A stretch of DNA of 64,000 nucleotides from Oscillospiraceae bacterium (GTDB taxonomy: Bacteria; Bacillota; Clostridia; Oscillospirales; CAG-272). Shown here piece after piece: positions 47,166-56,000 of the stretch (the first letter of the stretch is position 1; each line of letters starts with the position of its first letter). The stretch is from contig SVRQ01000001.1 of assembly GCA_015064725.1 (NCBI GenBank), positions 62,001 to 126,000 of the forward strand. The letters run 5' to 3'. Both the position numbers and the translations under genes were made by a program. Under the pieces are notes generated by a model. That model did not search any database and was not told where the DNA came from. It saw only the letters and a list, made by a program, of their open reading frames with translations.

Positions 47166-48085
47166 CAGAAAAAAACGATCTTTACGGAACGATAATCTCC
47201 TGCGTAGGCGGTCTTTACACCGTTATGAACGCAAACGGAGAACGCATTCCCGCCCGCGCACGCGGCTCTTTCCGATATGAAAAGACCTCTCCCCTTGCCG
47301 GCGACAGCGTATTTTTGCACAAGGAAAAAGATTCCTTCGCTATAGATAAGATAGACGCGCGCAAAAGCTCCCTTTTGCGCCCGCCCATTGCAAATCTTGA
47401 TACGCTTTTCGTTTCCTTTGCCGCAACGGACCCCGAACCGAACCTTCTTTGCGTGGACAAGCTCATCTGCGTTGCTCAGGCGGCGGGGGTCGGCGTTGCC
47501 GTCGTGATCACCAAAAGCGACCTTTCCGCGCCGCTTACGGAAAAATACAAGTCCATATACGAAAAAGCGGGATACCCCGTGTTCGTAACCTCCTCCGAAA
47601 AGGCAGAGGGGCTTGAAAACGTGAAGGAGTTTATTCGCAAGGGCGGCACAGGCAAGATATATGCGTTCGCAGGAGCTTCCGGCATCGGAAAAAGCTCCAT
47701 TATGAACGCGCTATTCCCCGACCTTTCGCTTAAAACAGGCTCTCTTTCGGAAAAAATAAGCCGCGGCAAGCAGACCACGCGCACCGTGGAGCTTTTCCCT
47801 GTTTCTCTCTGCGAAAACGGGGAGACCGTCTTCGTTGCGGATACACCCGGTTTTTCCGTTTTGGAATTTACGGCGCTTTCGGGTTTTCACAAAGAAGACC
47901 TCGCCGCAACCTTTCCGGAGTTTGAACGCTTCAAGGAAAATTGCCGTTGGCGAGACTGCACCCATACCAAAGACGGCGATTGCGCCATTATCGAAGCGGT
48001 GAACCGCGGAGATATTGCAAAAGAACGCCACGAAAGCTTTCTTCTTATGTACGAGGAGCTTTCCAAAATACCTAATTGGAAATAA
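47162..48085 (+). CDS. rsgA: Ribosome small-subunit-dependent GTPase A
   Basis: ASGIGKSSIMNAL, KQTTRTVELF, DTPGFSVLEF, CRWRDCTHTKDGDCAI. Confidence 0.95.
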   Translation: MTEKNDLYGTIISCVGGLYTVMNANGERIPARARGSFRYEKTSPLAGDSVFLHKEKDSFAIDKIDARKSSLLRPPIANLDTLFVSFAATDPEPNLLCVDKLICVAQAAGVGVAVVITKSDLSAPLTEKYKSIYEKAGYPVFVTSSEKAEGLENVKEFIRKGGTGKIYAFAGASGIGKSSIMNALFPDLSLKTGSLSEKISRGKQTTRTVELFPVSLCENGETVFVADTPGFSVLEFTALSGFHKEDLAATFPEFERFKENCRWRDCTHTKDGDCAIIEAVNRGDIAKERHESFLLMYEELSKIPNWK

Positions 48086-48195
48086 ATTCAACAAAAAAGC
48101 GGGCAGTGCCCGCCTCCACTCGTTCGCCAATTGATGCTTTTCATCTGTATAAAAAGCCAAACGGCGAAGTCTGTTTTTTCGCAATTTCCTATTAT

Positions 48196-48237
48196 ACAAA
48201 AAAGGCTTACGGTAAAAATTTACCGTAAGCCTTTTTT
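48196..48237. terminator. Bidirectional terminator
   Basis: aaaaaaggcttacggtaaaaatttaccgtaagcctttttt. Confidence 0.92.
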
Positions 48238-49607
48238 TACGCAAGCGCGGGAACAAAGCTCGATGCTATTGTGAAGTAAACAATAAGAGAAAGCGCGTCC
48301 ACGATAGCCGTGATAAAGGGGCTTGCCATAACCGCAGGGTCAAGGTGAACGATCTTTGCAAGTATGGGCAAAACAGCGCCCACAAGCTTCGCCACAAGCA
48401 CCGTGACAACGAGCGTGGCAGAGATAACGAGCGAGATCACCACGCCGTCAGGCTCGCTGTAAAGCCCGTCAAGGTACATAACTTTAAGAAAGGTTATTGG
48501 TGCAAGAGTCACGCCGATGATGATAGCGGCGCGCATTTCCTTCCACGCAACGCGAAAAGCATCGCGCACGCGGATCTCCCCAAGGGAAATACCGCGGATG
48601 ACAGTAACGGAGGATTGGCTTCCCGCGTTACCGCCCGTACCCATTATCATAGGGATGAATGAGTTAAGTACGATGCAGGCGGAAAGCGCCGTTTCGTACA
48701 TTCCGATTATTTTTGAAGTGAGCGTGGCAAGTATCATAAGCAGAACGAGCCACGGGAAGCGTTGCTTCCAAATTTTAAACACGCTCAGGCGAAGATAGGG
48801 ACTTTCGTCCGGCGTGATAGCCGTCATTTTCTGAATATCCTCCGTAGCTTCTTCTTCGATGACCTCAATAGCGTCGTCGATGGTTACGATACCAACGAGC
48901 TTGTCATCTCCGTCAACAACAGGGATTGCGAGATAGCCGTATTTTTTGATCTGCCCCGCAACAAATTCTTTATCGTCCGTAGTTTTTACGGAAATAAAGT
49001 TTTCGTGCATAAGTTCCGCTACAGTTGTCGTCTTTGCGGCAACAAGAAGGGAGCGCACGGAAATAACGCCCACAAGACGGCGGTTTTCCGTTACGTAGCA
49101 GGTATATATCGTTTCTTTGTCGTGCCCTACCCTGCGTATCTTATCAAACGCTTCCTCCACCGTCATAGACGGGCGCAGGGAAACGTATTCGGGCGTCATC
49201 ATACTGCCCGCGCTGTCCTCGGGATAGAGCAATATTTCGTTTATGCTCTTGCGCGTTTGCGCGTCCGCGCTGCGAAGTATGCGTGCAACTACGTTTGCGG
49301 GCATCTCGCCAATGATATCGACCGTATCATCGACACTGAGGTCCTCCACGATGGCAACAAGCTCCTTATCCGTAAAGCTGCGGATAAGAAATTCCTGCTC
49401 CTCGTGCTCCATTGCAACAAAAGCGTCCGCCGCCTGATCCTTGCCAAGCAGGCGAAAAGCCATACGCATACAGCCATCCGGAAGCCCGTTCAGCGCTTCT
49501 GCTATATCGATCGCGTTGACCTCCGACAGGATGGCTTTTAGCTCTTTATAGCGGCGTTCCTCTATCAAGGTCTTGATCTGTTCGTGAAGCTCAATAATTT
49601 CGTCCAT
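48237..49607 (-). CDS. mgtE: Magnesium transporter MgtE
   Basis: MgtE N domain + CBS pair (TVEEAFDKIRRVGHDKETIYTCYVTENRRLVGVIS) + TM domain NSFIPMIMGTGGNAGSQSSVTVIRGI. Confidence 0.96.
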   Translation of the reverse strand: MDEIIELHEQIKTLIEERRYKELKAILSEVNAIDIAEALNGLPDGCMRMAFRLLGKDQAADAFVAMEHEEQEFLIRSFTDKELVAIVEDLSVDDTVDIIGEMPANVVARILRSADAQTRKSINEILLYPEDSAGSMMTPEYVSLRPSMTVEEAFDKIRRVGHDKETIYTCYVTENRRLVGVISVRSLLVAAKTTTVAELMHENFISVKTTDDKEFVAGQIKKYGYLAIPVVDGDDKLVGIVTIDDAIEVIEEEATEDIQKMTAITPDESPYLRLSVFKIWKQRFPWLVLLMILATLTSKIIGMYETALSACIVLNSFIPMIMGTGGNAGSQSSVTVIRGISLGEIRVRDAFRVAWKEMRAAIIIGVTLAPITFLKVMYLDGLYSEPDGVVISLVISATLVVTVLVAKLVGAVLPILAKIVHLDPAVMASPFITAIVDALSLIVYFTIASSFVPALA

Positions 49608-49690
49608 TTTCCTGTTTGCGAATAAAAAATATTCGCTCCTCCTCTCTTTGATGTTTTCAAGAGGCAGAAACGAATGTGCGCAAAGCGGAA

Positions 49691-49777
49691 TTATCTGTCT
49701 TCGCGTGAGAAAAAGACAGACTTTTTCGTTCTACTTCGGGCACACGTACTGCCGCCGTTACCGTTACCGGAATCCAT
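49691..49777 (-). CDS. 28-aa upstream leader ORF of mgtE (MDSGNGNGGSTCARSRTKKSVFFSREDR)
   Basis: ATG at 49777, SD-like GAGGTG 6 nt upstream, TAA at 49691; lies between the predicted promoter (49827-49855) and mgtE. Confidence 0.65.
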   Translation of the reverse strand: MDSGNGNGGSTCARSRTKKSVFFSREDR

Positions 49778-49826
49778 CTTTTTCACCTCTGTTTATTTAT
49801 TATGCGTAAAATAATCGCATATAATT

Positions 49827-49855
49827 ATTTTATACCTAAAAAAGGAATTTGTCAA
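49827..49855 (-). promoter_or_regulatory. mgtE promoter
   Basis: TTGACA (49855-49850), 17 nt, TAAAAT (49832-49827). Confidence 0.8.
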
Positions 49856-49968
49856 GAGGCGTTAAAACTCACACAAAATTATCATATTCAAGTTTTTCCC
49901 GTTTAAAGCAAAGAAGAGAGGGCATCCCGGCGATACGCCGAAACGTCCTCTCTTTTACGTTATCTTAT

Positions 49969-50718
49969 TTACTTGCTCTGTGCAAAGAGCCAATCCACAA
50001 GGCCCTCTGTCTTGTACGCGGGGATCCAGCTATCGTGCCATACGCCGGGGAAATACGTTGCTTTCATCTTCGTACCACCTGCCGCTTTGATAGCCTCTTC
50101 CATATCCTTTGTGCCTTTTGCGGGAACGGTATTATCTCTTTCGCCGTGGAAAGCCCAGATAGGCATATTTACAAGTCTGTCCGCCTTGGAGGGTATGCCG
50201 GAGCCGCAAACGGGGATAGCCGCCGCGAAAACGTCCGATCTGCGTGTTATAAGCTCCCATGTGCCGTAGCCGCCCATAGAGATACCTGCCGCATAAACGC
50301 GGGATGTGTCAACCTTGCCGCTGTCAAGGAATTTCTGCAATATATCCATAGCCGCCGCAAGACCCATCGTGGGGTTTTCCGTAAGCTCGCGAGAGCCTGT
50401 GTCCCATTTATGGTTTACGGGAACCCATTCGTATTTTACGTTGCAGGGGCATTGGGGAGCCACGATAATGCAATCGTCCCTCTCTATAACCATATTTATA
50501 AGTCTGTTTTCTTTTTGCAGAACGCGGATCTGAAGCTCGTTATCCGTGCCGCATTCGCCGTGACCGTGGAGGAAGAAAAGCATAGGATATTTCGCGCCGT
50601 CCGCTTCGTTATAAGAGGAAGGATAGTGGACTCTGTAAGGGAGCGTAAATTTTTCTCCCGTTTCACCGTCAGTATATTCATATGCAAACCTTAACATTTT
50701 ATCAACATCAACCATCAT
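49969..50718 (-). CDS. Alpha/beta-hydrolase (carboxylesterase/dienelactone-hydrolase-like)
   Basis: LFFLHGHGECG oxyanion region, GISMGGYG nucleophile elbow, WHDSW His; no signal peptide. Confidence 0.85.
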   Translation of the reverse strand: MMVDVDKMLRFAYEYTDGETGEKFTLPYRVHYPSSYNEADGAKYPMLFFLHGHGECGTDNELQIRVLQKENRLINMVIERDDCIIVAPQCPCNVKYEWVPVNHKWDTGSRELTENPTMGLAAAMDILQKFLDSGKVDTSRVYAAGISMGGYGTWELITRRSDVFAAAIPVCGSGIPSKADRLVNMPIWAFHGERDNTVPAKGTKDMEEAIKAAGGTKMKATYFPGVWHDSWIPAYKTEGLVDWLFAQSK

Positions 50719-50755
50719 TATATCTCCTTTATACGTAAAATATTTCTGTAATTAT

Positions 50756-50784
50756 ATTTTACACTTTATTCCGCGGTTTGTCAA
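50756..50784 (-). promoter_or_regulatory. Promoter of esterase gene
   Basis: TTGACA (50784-50779), 17 nt, TAAAAT (50761-50756). Confidence 0.8.
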
Positions 50785-50897
50785 TATGCGCAAAAACACA
50801 AAAAACGGGCAGCGCCCGCCTCCGAACGCTTGCCTTTCGCGGCTTTTCATCCGCAGAAAAAAACTGCTATGTTACCATAGCAGTTTTTCTGTCTTAA

Positions 50898-52472
50898 TTA
50901 TTTTGCGCTGTCTGCGATCTTATCTGCATCGAAAGCGTAGTTGTAGATATTGAATTCGTCAATAGCACCAACGAAACGCTGGAACGTTGTATCGTTGATC
51001 TTACCGCCGATGTAAAGATCGTATGCGGATGTGTAATCCTGCGCTGTCAAGGGCTTGCCTGCAACACCGTCGATGTATGTTGTGATAGTACCCTTTTCAG
51101 CATCCTGAACGATGAGGATCGTGTGCCAATCCGTATCCAATACATTGTTGTTTTCATCCTTTGCAAGGTCGCTCTTGATAGCGAAGTTGCCTGCCTGACC
51201 GCCCCAATGGATAAACGTCTTGTTGAACCAGATGCCGTACCAGCCTGTGCCGCTTGCACCCTTCTGGAACATGCAGGGCCAGCCGGATTTATCTTCTGTC
51301 TGGAAAAGACCTGCGTCAGCCTTGTAAACGATCTCTATTGTGAAGTTCTGGTTCTTCTTGAGGTCAAGAAGATCGTTGTCTGCAATAGTAAGAAGGTCGT
51401 TTTCGCTGTCGAATATAGCTGCGTTGCCGTTCTTGCCTTCGCCAACCGTTACTGTGCCGGAAATAACTGCTTCAAGACCGGAAGCGCTGTCGATAAACTT
51501 ACCGTCTTTGATCTCGTTGAAATCGAATTTTACGATAGCTTTTTCTTCATCGGGCTTTTCAACCTTGATACCTGTGATAGCCTGATAATCAAGAGCTGCG
51601 GAATAGATCTTGAATTCATCGATGCAGCCGTAGAACTGCTGTGTAACGTCCGCGCCCTTATCTCTGCACTTACCGCCGATCCAAAGATCGAAATCGGAAG
51701 TGTAATCTACAGCGGCAACAGTTGCGCCTGCAAGACCGTCAACGTATGTAGAAACAACACCGTCCTTCTGAACGATAGTTACGAGCTGCCAATTTGTGTT
51801 TACCTTGGACGTAGCAAAGATGTTGCCTGCGTCGCCGCCCCAAGCAATACCGTTTTTGGGAACCCAAACGCCGTACCAACCGTCGCCCTTTTCACCCTTC
51901 TGGAATACGCAGGGCCAGCTGGAGTTGGAAAGGTTGTAAAGGTTTGCATCGGGCTTGTACCAGAACTGGATAGTAAATTCATCGCTCGTTGTGAAGTTGA
52001 GCGCATCGCTGTTCTTTATAGTAAGAAGGTCGCCGTCGTTTGCAAATTCAGCTGCATCGCCAAAACCATCGGGACCGTTAGCAATGTTAACTCTCTTTGT
52101 AGCCTGAGCATCGTGACCATTGCCTGTAATATCCTTGATGATATTTGTGTCAAGATCCCATTCGTCAAAGTCGAGGTGCATTACAAGAGAGCCCTCGTAT
52201 TTTGCCAAGGGATTTGCTTCTGTAGTTGCAACAGTTGTAGCAACAGTTGTAGCCGTAGTAGCTGTTGTACCGACTGTTGTAGCCGTTGTGCCTACTGTAG
52301 GAACAGTTGTTGTCGCAGCGGTTGTAGCCGTTGTGTTTGTTGTTGTAGTTGCTTCTGTTGTAGCATCTGTTGTTTTTGCAGCTTCGGTCGTTGTTTCGCC
52401 GCCACCGCCGCAAGCAGCAACCATAAGCATAACCATTACGATGGTCAACATAAGCGCGATCAATCTTTTCAT
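50898..52472 (-). CDS. Lipoprotein with Thr-rich linker and two LamG/concanavalin-like domains
   Basis: Start MKRLIALMLTIVMVMLMVAACGGGG (52472); two repeats each containing FTIQFWYKPDA/WYGVWVPKNGIAWGGDAGN and DLWIGGK..FYGCIDEFKIY. Confidence 0.85.
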   Translation of the reverse strand: MKRLIALMLTIVMVMLMVAACGGGGETTTEAAKTTDATTEATTTTNTTATTAATTTVPTVGTTATTVGTTATTATTVATTVATTEANPLAKYEGSLVMHLDFDEWDLDTNIIKDITGNGHDAQATKRVNIANGPDGFGDAAEFANDGDLLTIKNSDALNFTTSDEFTIQFWYKPDANLYNLSNSSWPCVFQKGEKGDGWYGVWVPKNGIAWGGDAGNIFATSKVNTNWQLVTIVQKDGVVSTYVDGLAGATVAAVDYTSDFDLWIGGKCRDKGADVTQQFYGCIDEFKIYSAALDYQAITGIKVEKPDEEKAIVKFDFNEIKDGKFIDSASGLEAVISGTVTVGEGKNGNAAIFDSENDLLTIADNDLLDLKKNQNFTIEIVYKADAGLFQTEDKSGWPCMFQKGASGTGWYGIWFNKTFIHWGGQAGNFAIKSDLAKDENNNVLDTDWHTILIVQDAEKGTITTYIDGVAGKPLTAQDYTSAYDLYIGGKINDTTFQRFVGAIDEFNIYNYAFDADKIADSAK

Positions 52473-52521
52473 TGTGATCATCCTCCAAAAATTTTTTATG
52501 AGAAAATTCTCCGTTATATTT

Positions 52522-52550
52522 ATTTTATACCAATTAAGCCGTATTGTCAA
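52522..52550 (-). promoter_or_regulatory. Promoter of LamG lipoprotein
   Basis: TTGACA (52550-52545), 17 nt, TAAAAT (52527-52522). Confidence 0.8.
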
Positions 52551-52596
52551 GAAAATACAAAAAACTGCTATGAAAACATAGCAGTTTTTTAATATC

Positions 52597-54276
52597 TTAG
52601 TCAGCTTTTGTCTGCTGGAGGAGCCACTGTGCGGCTGTGAGTCCGTCCGCATTCTTTGCGTTATAAGCATTGTTCCAAACGGAGTGTCCAACACCGGGGA
52701 AATACGTTGCGTGGATCTTTGTGCCGCCTTCCGCTTTGATAGCCGCTTCCATATCTTTGGAACCGTCGGGCCATACCGTGGGGTCTGTAAGACCGTGGAA
52801 CGTCCAGATATCGATGTTAACAAGGTCTTTTGCCGAGCTTACGATACCTGCGCCGCATACGGGTACAGCAGCCGCAAAGAGATCGGGTCTGCGTGCGATA
52901 AGCTCCCAAGTGCCGCAACCGCCCATAGAGATACCGCCGATGTAAATTCTGTTTTCGTCAACTCTGTTCTTTTCGATAAAGTCAACAAGAAGAGCCTCTG
53001 CCGCCTGCAAGCCGAGAGTGTAAGTAATTTCTTCAAGTGCGCCTTTGCGGGAGTGCAAACCGCCTGCCGAGCTGTCCCACTGATGAACACCGGGGGTACC
53101 GGAGCCGGATGCTACCCATTCCGTTACGTTTGTAGCACCGTCGCAAGTGGTCTGGGGAGCGAGGATGATACAGTTATCCATTTCCGCAATATCGTCAAGA
53201 AGCTTATTGGCACCAAATACCTGGAGCTGCTTTGCGTTATCCGTGCCGCATTCGCCGTGACCGTGGAGGAAGAAGAGAACGGGGTATTCTTTATCTGTAT
53301 TTTCCTTATAATCCGTGGGGAAATATACTCTGTAAGGAAGTGTGATGGATTTGCCGTCCTTATCCGTATATGTAAAGGAACCTGCATCTGCCGCGTGAAT
53401 AGATTTTGCAGTTACTTCAAAAGCGTAATCGTAGATCTTGAAATCGTCGATAGCACCGTTGAACTGAGCTGTAGCGATGTCTGCCGCATCGGAGCTGTTT
53501 CTGCCGCCGATGTACATAGGACCTGCGGACGTGTAGTTCTTAGAGGATGTTTCGTTAACAAGCTTACCGTCGAGGTACATAAAGAGCGCACCGTTCTTGT
53601 GAACTACGGTGATGTGGTGCCAAACGTACTTGGAGTAGATACTGCCTATCTTGTAGTTGCCTGTGTCGCCGCCCCAGCAAACGCCCTGGTTTGCAGAATC
53701 GTTAGTGCCGAGCCATACACCGTACCAACCGTTGTTCTGAGAGCCCTTGGAGAAGAGGTTTTCCCAACCGCTTGCATCTTTATCGAGCATATACCAGAAG
53801 TCAACAGTAAATTCATCGCTCGTTGTGAAGTTAAGTCTTTCGTCGTTAGCGATAGTAAGGAAATCGAATACGTTTGTTGTGCCGAAGCGGATAGCGCTGC
53901 CGCCCGTGGGGCTTGTCATATATTCGGGGTTGCCCGTGACAGTTGCATCAAGTCCGCCGCCAACAACGTTTTTAATAACGTTGCCTTCGATGTTTTCAGG
54001 CTCGAAGTCAAGGTGAAGGATAGGATCCTTATCGCCCTGAACAGGACCTGTGGGGTCGATATCGGCAACCTTGGGAGCCGCCGTTGTTTTTACCGTTGTA
54101 GCCAAAGTAGTAGCCTCCGTAGCTTTTGTTGTTACAGCGGTTGTAGCCGCCGCAGTTGTTGTGTCTGTTGTTATGGGAGCAGTAGTAGTTGCATCGCCGC
54201 CACCGCCGCAGGCTGCCACTGCAAGTATTGTCATAGCCAATACGATGAGAAGGGATATAACTCTTTTCATTTGCAA
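52597..54276 (-). CDS. Lipoprotein: Thr-rich linker + LamG domain + esterase domain
   Basis: MKRVISLLIVLAMTILAVAACGGGG; LamG block; YPVLFFLHGHGECGTDN...GISMGGCGTWELIARRPDLFAAAVPVCGAG. Confidence 0.85.
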   Translation of the reverse strand: MQMKRVISLLIVLAMTILAVAACGGGGDATTTAPITTDTTTAAATTAVTTKATEATTLATTVKTTAAPKVADIDPTGPVQGDKDPILHLDFEPENIEGNVIKNVVGGGLDATVTGNPEYMTSPTGGSAIRFGTTNVFDFLTIANDERLNFTTSDEFTVDFWYMLDKDASGWENLFSKGSQNNGWYGVWLGTNDSANQGVCWGGDTGNYKIGSIYSKYVWHHITVVHKNGALFMYLDGKLVNETSSKNYTSAGPMYIGGRNSSDAADIATAQFNGAIDDFKIYDYAFEVTAKSIHAADAGSFTYTDKDGKSITLPYRVYFPTDYKENTDKEYPVLFFLHGHGECGTDNAKQLQVFGANKLLDDIAEMDNCIILAPQTTCDGATNVTEWVASGSGTPGVHQWDSSAGGLHSRKGALEEITYTLGLQAAEALLVDFIEKNRVDENRIYIGGISMGGCGTWELIARRPDLFAAAVPVCGAGIVSSAKDLVNIDIWTFHGLTDPTVWPDGSKDMEAAIKAEGGTKIHATYFPGVGHSVWNNAYNAKNADGLTAAQWLLQQTKAD

Positions 54277-54309
54277 AATTCCTTTCGTGGATAAAGTTTT
54301 TATACATCT

Positions 54310-54338
54310 ATTTTACACCCATTTGTGAAATATGTCAA
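54310..54338 (-). promoter_or_regulatory. Promoter of LamG-esterase lipoprotein
   Basis: TTGACA (54338-54333), 17 nt, TAAAAT (54315-54310). Confidence 0.8.
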
Positions 54339-54382
54339 CATAAAATTAGCATAAGCGTGAGTAATAGGTGAAAATTCACATA

Positions 54383-54413
54383 CAAAAAGGAACCCTGTTG
54401 GGTTCCTTTTTAT
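54383..54413 (-). terminator. Terminator downstream of lipoprotein 54425-55801
   Basis: aaaaaggaaccctgttgggttccttttt. Confidence 0.85.
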
Positions 54414-54424
54414 ATTAAATTTAA

Positions 54425-55801
54425 TTATGCTTCGGGTTCGGGATATTCAGGGGAAGCCTTGAAATCTTCATAGTTGAGGTATGTGCCGAAAACGAGAGAA
54501 CCGGGTGTGTTGTCTGTTACGAATACTGTATAAGTATCTGTTGCAACGTCATAGTAGTATGTGTATGTGAGAGCTTCAACTGTTTCGCCTTCTGCAAGAG
54601 CTGCTGTAGCTGCATCCCAGTATTCCTTAACGGGAGAATCAGCAATATCTTCGCCCCAAAGTTTGCAGTTTACAACTTCTTCATAGTAGCCAACGAATTC
54701 GTCATATTTAGCAATAGCTGCTTCGAGTTCTTTCTGAGCTTTTGCTTTTTCAACTACGGACAAATCTTCCTTGTTAGCGGCATTCTTTTTCTGGTGGAGA
54801 TACCAAGTGGGAACTGCTTCGTAACGAGCTGTGTCGGGGTCGCCGTTATTGAGTGTGGAGCCGGAGGGGTTGTAAGCCTTCCAAGCAGCAGCTGTGGAGC
54901 CCTGACCGTCTGCGTTTGTTTCGTCTTCAGCAGCAGCGATGTTGCCAACTGTGTTTGTCTTAAGACCGAATACGCTGTAGTCTTCTGTAGCTTCCTTGAG
55001 CTCGTCGCCAAGGTATGTAACGTAAACGAACTTAACTTTGAGTTCAGCAGCGTTAACTTCTTTGTCACCCATCATAGCTGTGATAGCATCGTCTGTAACG
55101 TCGATAATGCTCATTGTGCCGAAGTTACCAACTGTTGCAGCATAGTCTGCAAGAGCTGCGTTTACATTGTCAACTTCGATGTGGTTTACGATATAAGTAA
55201 CGTCATCGAAGTAGTAAGCATAAGTACCGGACTTAACGCCTGTCATAAGAGCTGTATCCGTGAAAGAGTCTTTTTTGCCGAATCTGTTTACGGAAGCATA
55301 GTTCATAGCCTTACCGAGATCTTTTACAACTGTTGTTGCACCGTCTTTTGTTTCAACGAGGTAAAGGTGACCTGTTGTTACGTTAGCAACTTCAACTGTT
55401 TCAAGTGTAGCAACGTTAACTGCTTCCGCTGTTTCTACTGTTTTGTAGAGTGCGGGGATCATAACGTCTGCAGTAACCGTACGATACTGGTTAACTACGT
55501 CCTGAGTGTTATCGATAGCAAGGGGAATATAAACTACAGCCTGTGCGGGAGCTTCGGGCTTGGGAGCTTCTGTTGTTGTAGCAACTGTTGTTGCCTGAGT
55601 AGCTTCTGTTGTAGCCTTTGTAGCTTCTGTTGTAGCGTTGCCGGCTGTTGTAGCGTTGCCCGCTGTTGTTGTTTTGCCCTCTGTTGTTACGTCTGTAGCT
55701 TTTGTGCCTTCTGTTGTTGTTTCTGTTTCGCCGCAAGCAACGAACATACAAGCAACCATTACAAGTGCAAGAACAAGAGCAAGAATTTTCTTAATGTTCA
55801 T
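54425..55801 (-). CDS. Lipoprotein, Thr-rich linker, unknown C-terminal module (paralogue of 56001-57362)
   Basis: MNIKKILALVLALVMVACMFVACGE; shares long identical stretches with the neighbour, e.g. VGNFGTMSIIDVTDDAITAMMGDKEVNAAEL. Confidence 0.8.
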   Translation of the reverse strand: MNIKKILALVLALVMVACMFVACGETETTTEGTKATDVTTEGKTTTAGNATTAGNATTEATKATTEATQATTVATTTEAPKPEAPAQAVVYIPLAIDNTQDVVNQYRTVTADVMIPALYKTVETAEAVNVATLETVEVANVTTGHLYLVETKDGATTVVKDLGKAMNYASVNRFGKKDSFTDTALMTGVKSGTYAYYFDDVTYIVNHIEVDNVNAALADYAATVGNFGTMSIIDVTDDAITAMMGDKEVNAAELKVKFVYVTYLGDELKEATEDYSVFGLKTNTVGNIAAAEDETNADGQGSTAAAWKAYNPSGSTLNNGDPDTARYEAVPTWYLHQKKNAANKEDLSVVEKAKAQKELEAAIAKYDEFVGYYEEVVNCKLWGEDIADSPVKEYWDAATAALAEGETVEALTYTYYYDVATDTYTVFVTDNTPGSLVFGTYLNYEDFKASPEYPEPEA

Positions 55802-55851
55802 GGTGAAATTCCTCCATAATTTTTTAGAAATCTTATTTCTTCGTTATACTT

Positions 55852-55880
55852 ATTCTATCGCATACAGCCTTTTTTGTCAA
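55852..55880 (-). promoter_or_regulatory. Promoter of lipoprotein 54425-55801
   Basis: TTGACA (55880-55875), 17 nt, TAGAAT (55857-55852). Confidence 0.8.
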
Positions 55881-55959
55881 CATAAGAGAGTGCTGTAAAT
55901 TGATTTTTGACTTTTTGGACAAATTTCATCATCTTAAACTATTATCTTTGACCAAACAA

Positions 55960-55988
55960 AAAAGGGACCCGATTGGGTCCCTTTTTGA
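55960..55988 (-). terminator. Terminator downstream of lipoprotein 56001-57362
   Basis: aaaaaagggacccgattgggtcccttttt. Confidence 0.85.
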
Positions 55989-56000
55989 TATTAAATTTAA

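Noticed and set aside
49600-49860. M-box (ykoK) riboswitch upstream of mgtE
   Set aside because: I cannot find the conserved M-box core; the leader ORF and small hairpins are the only structure I can support
52473-52823. N-terminal extension of the double-LamG ORF to 52823
   Set aside because: Extension crosses a promoter and a terminator; MKRLIALML lipoprotein start at 52472 with an upstream SD is far better
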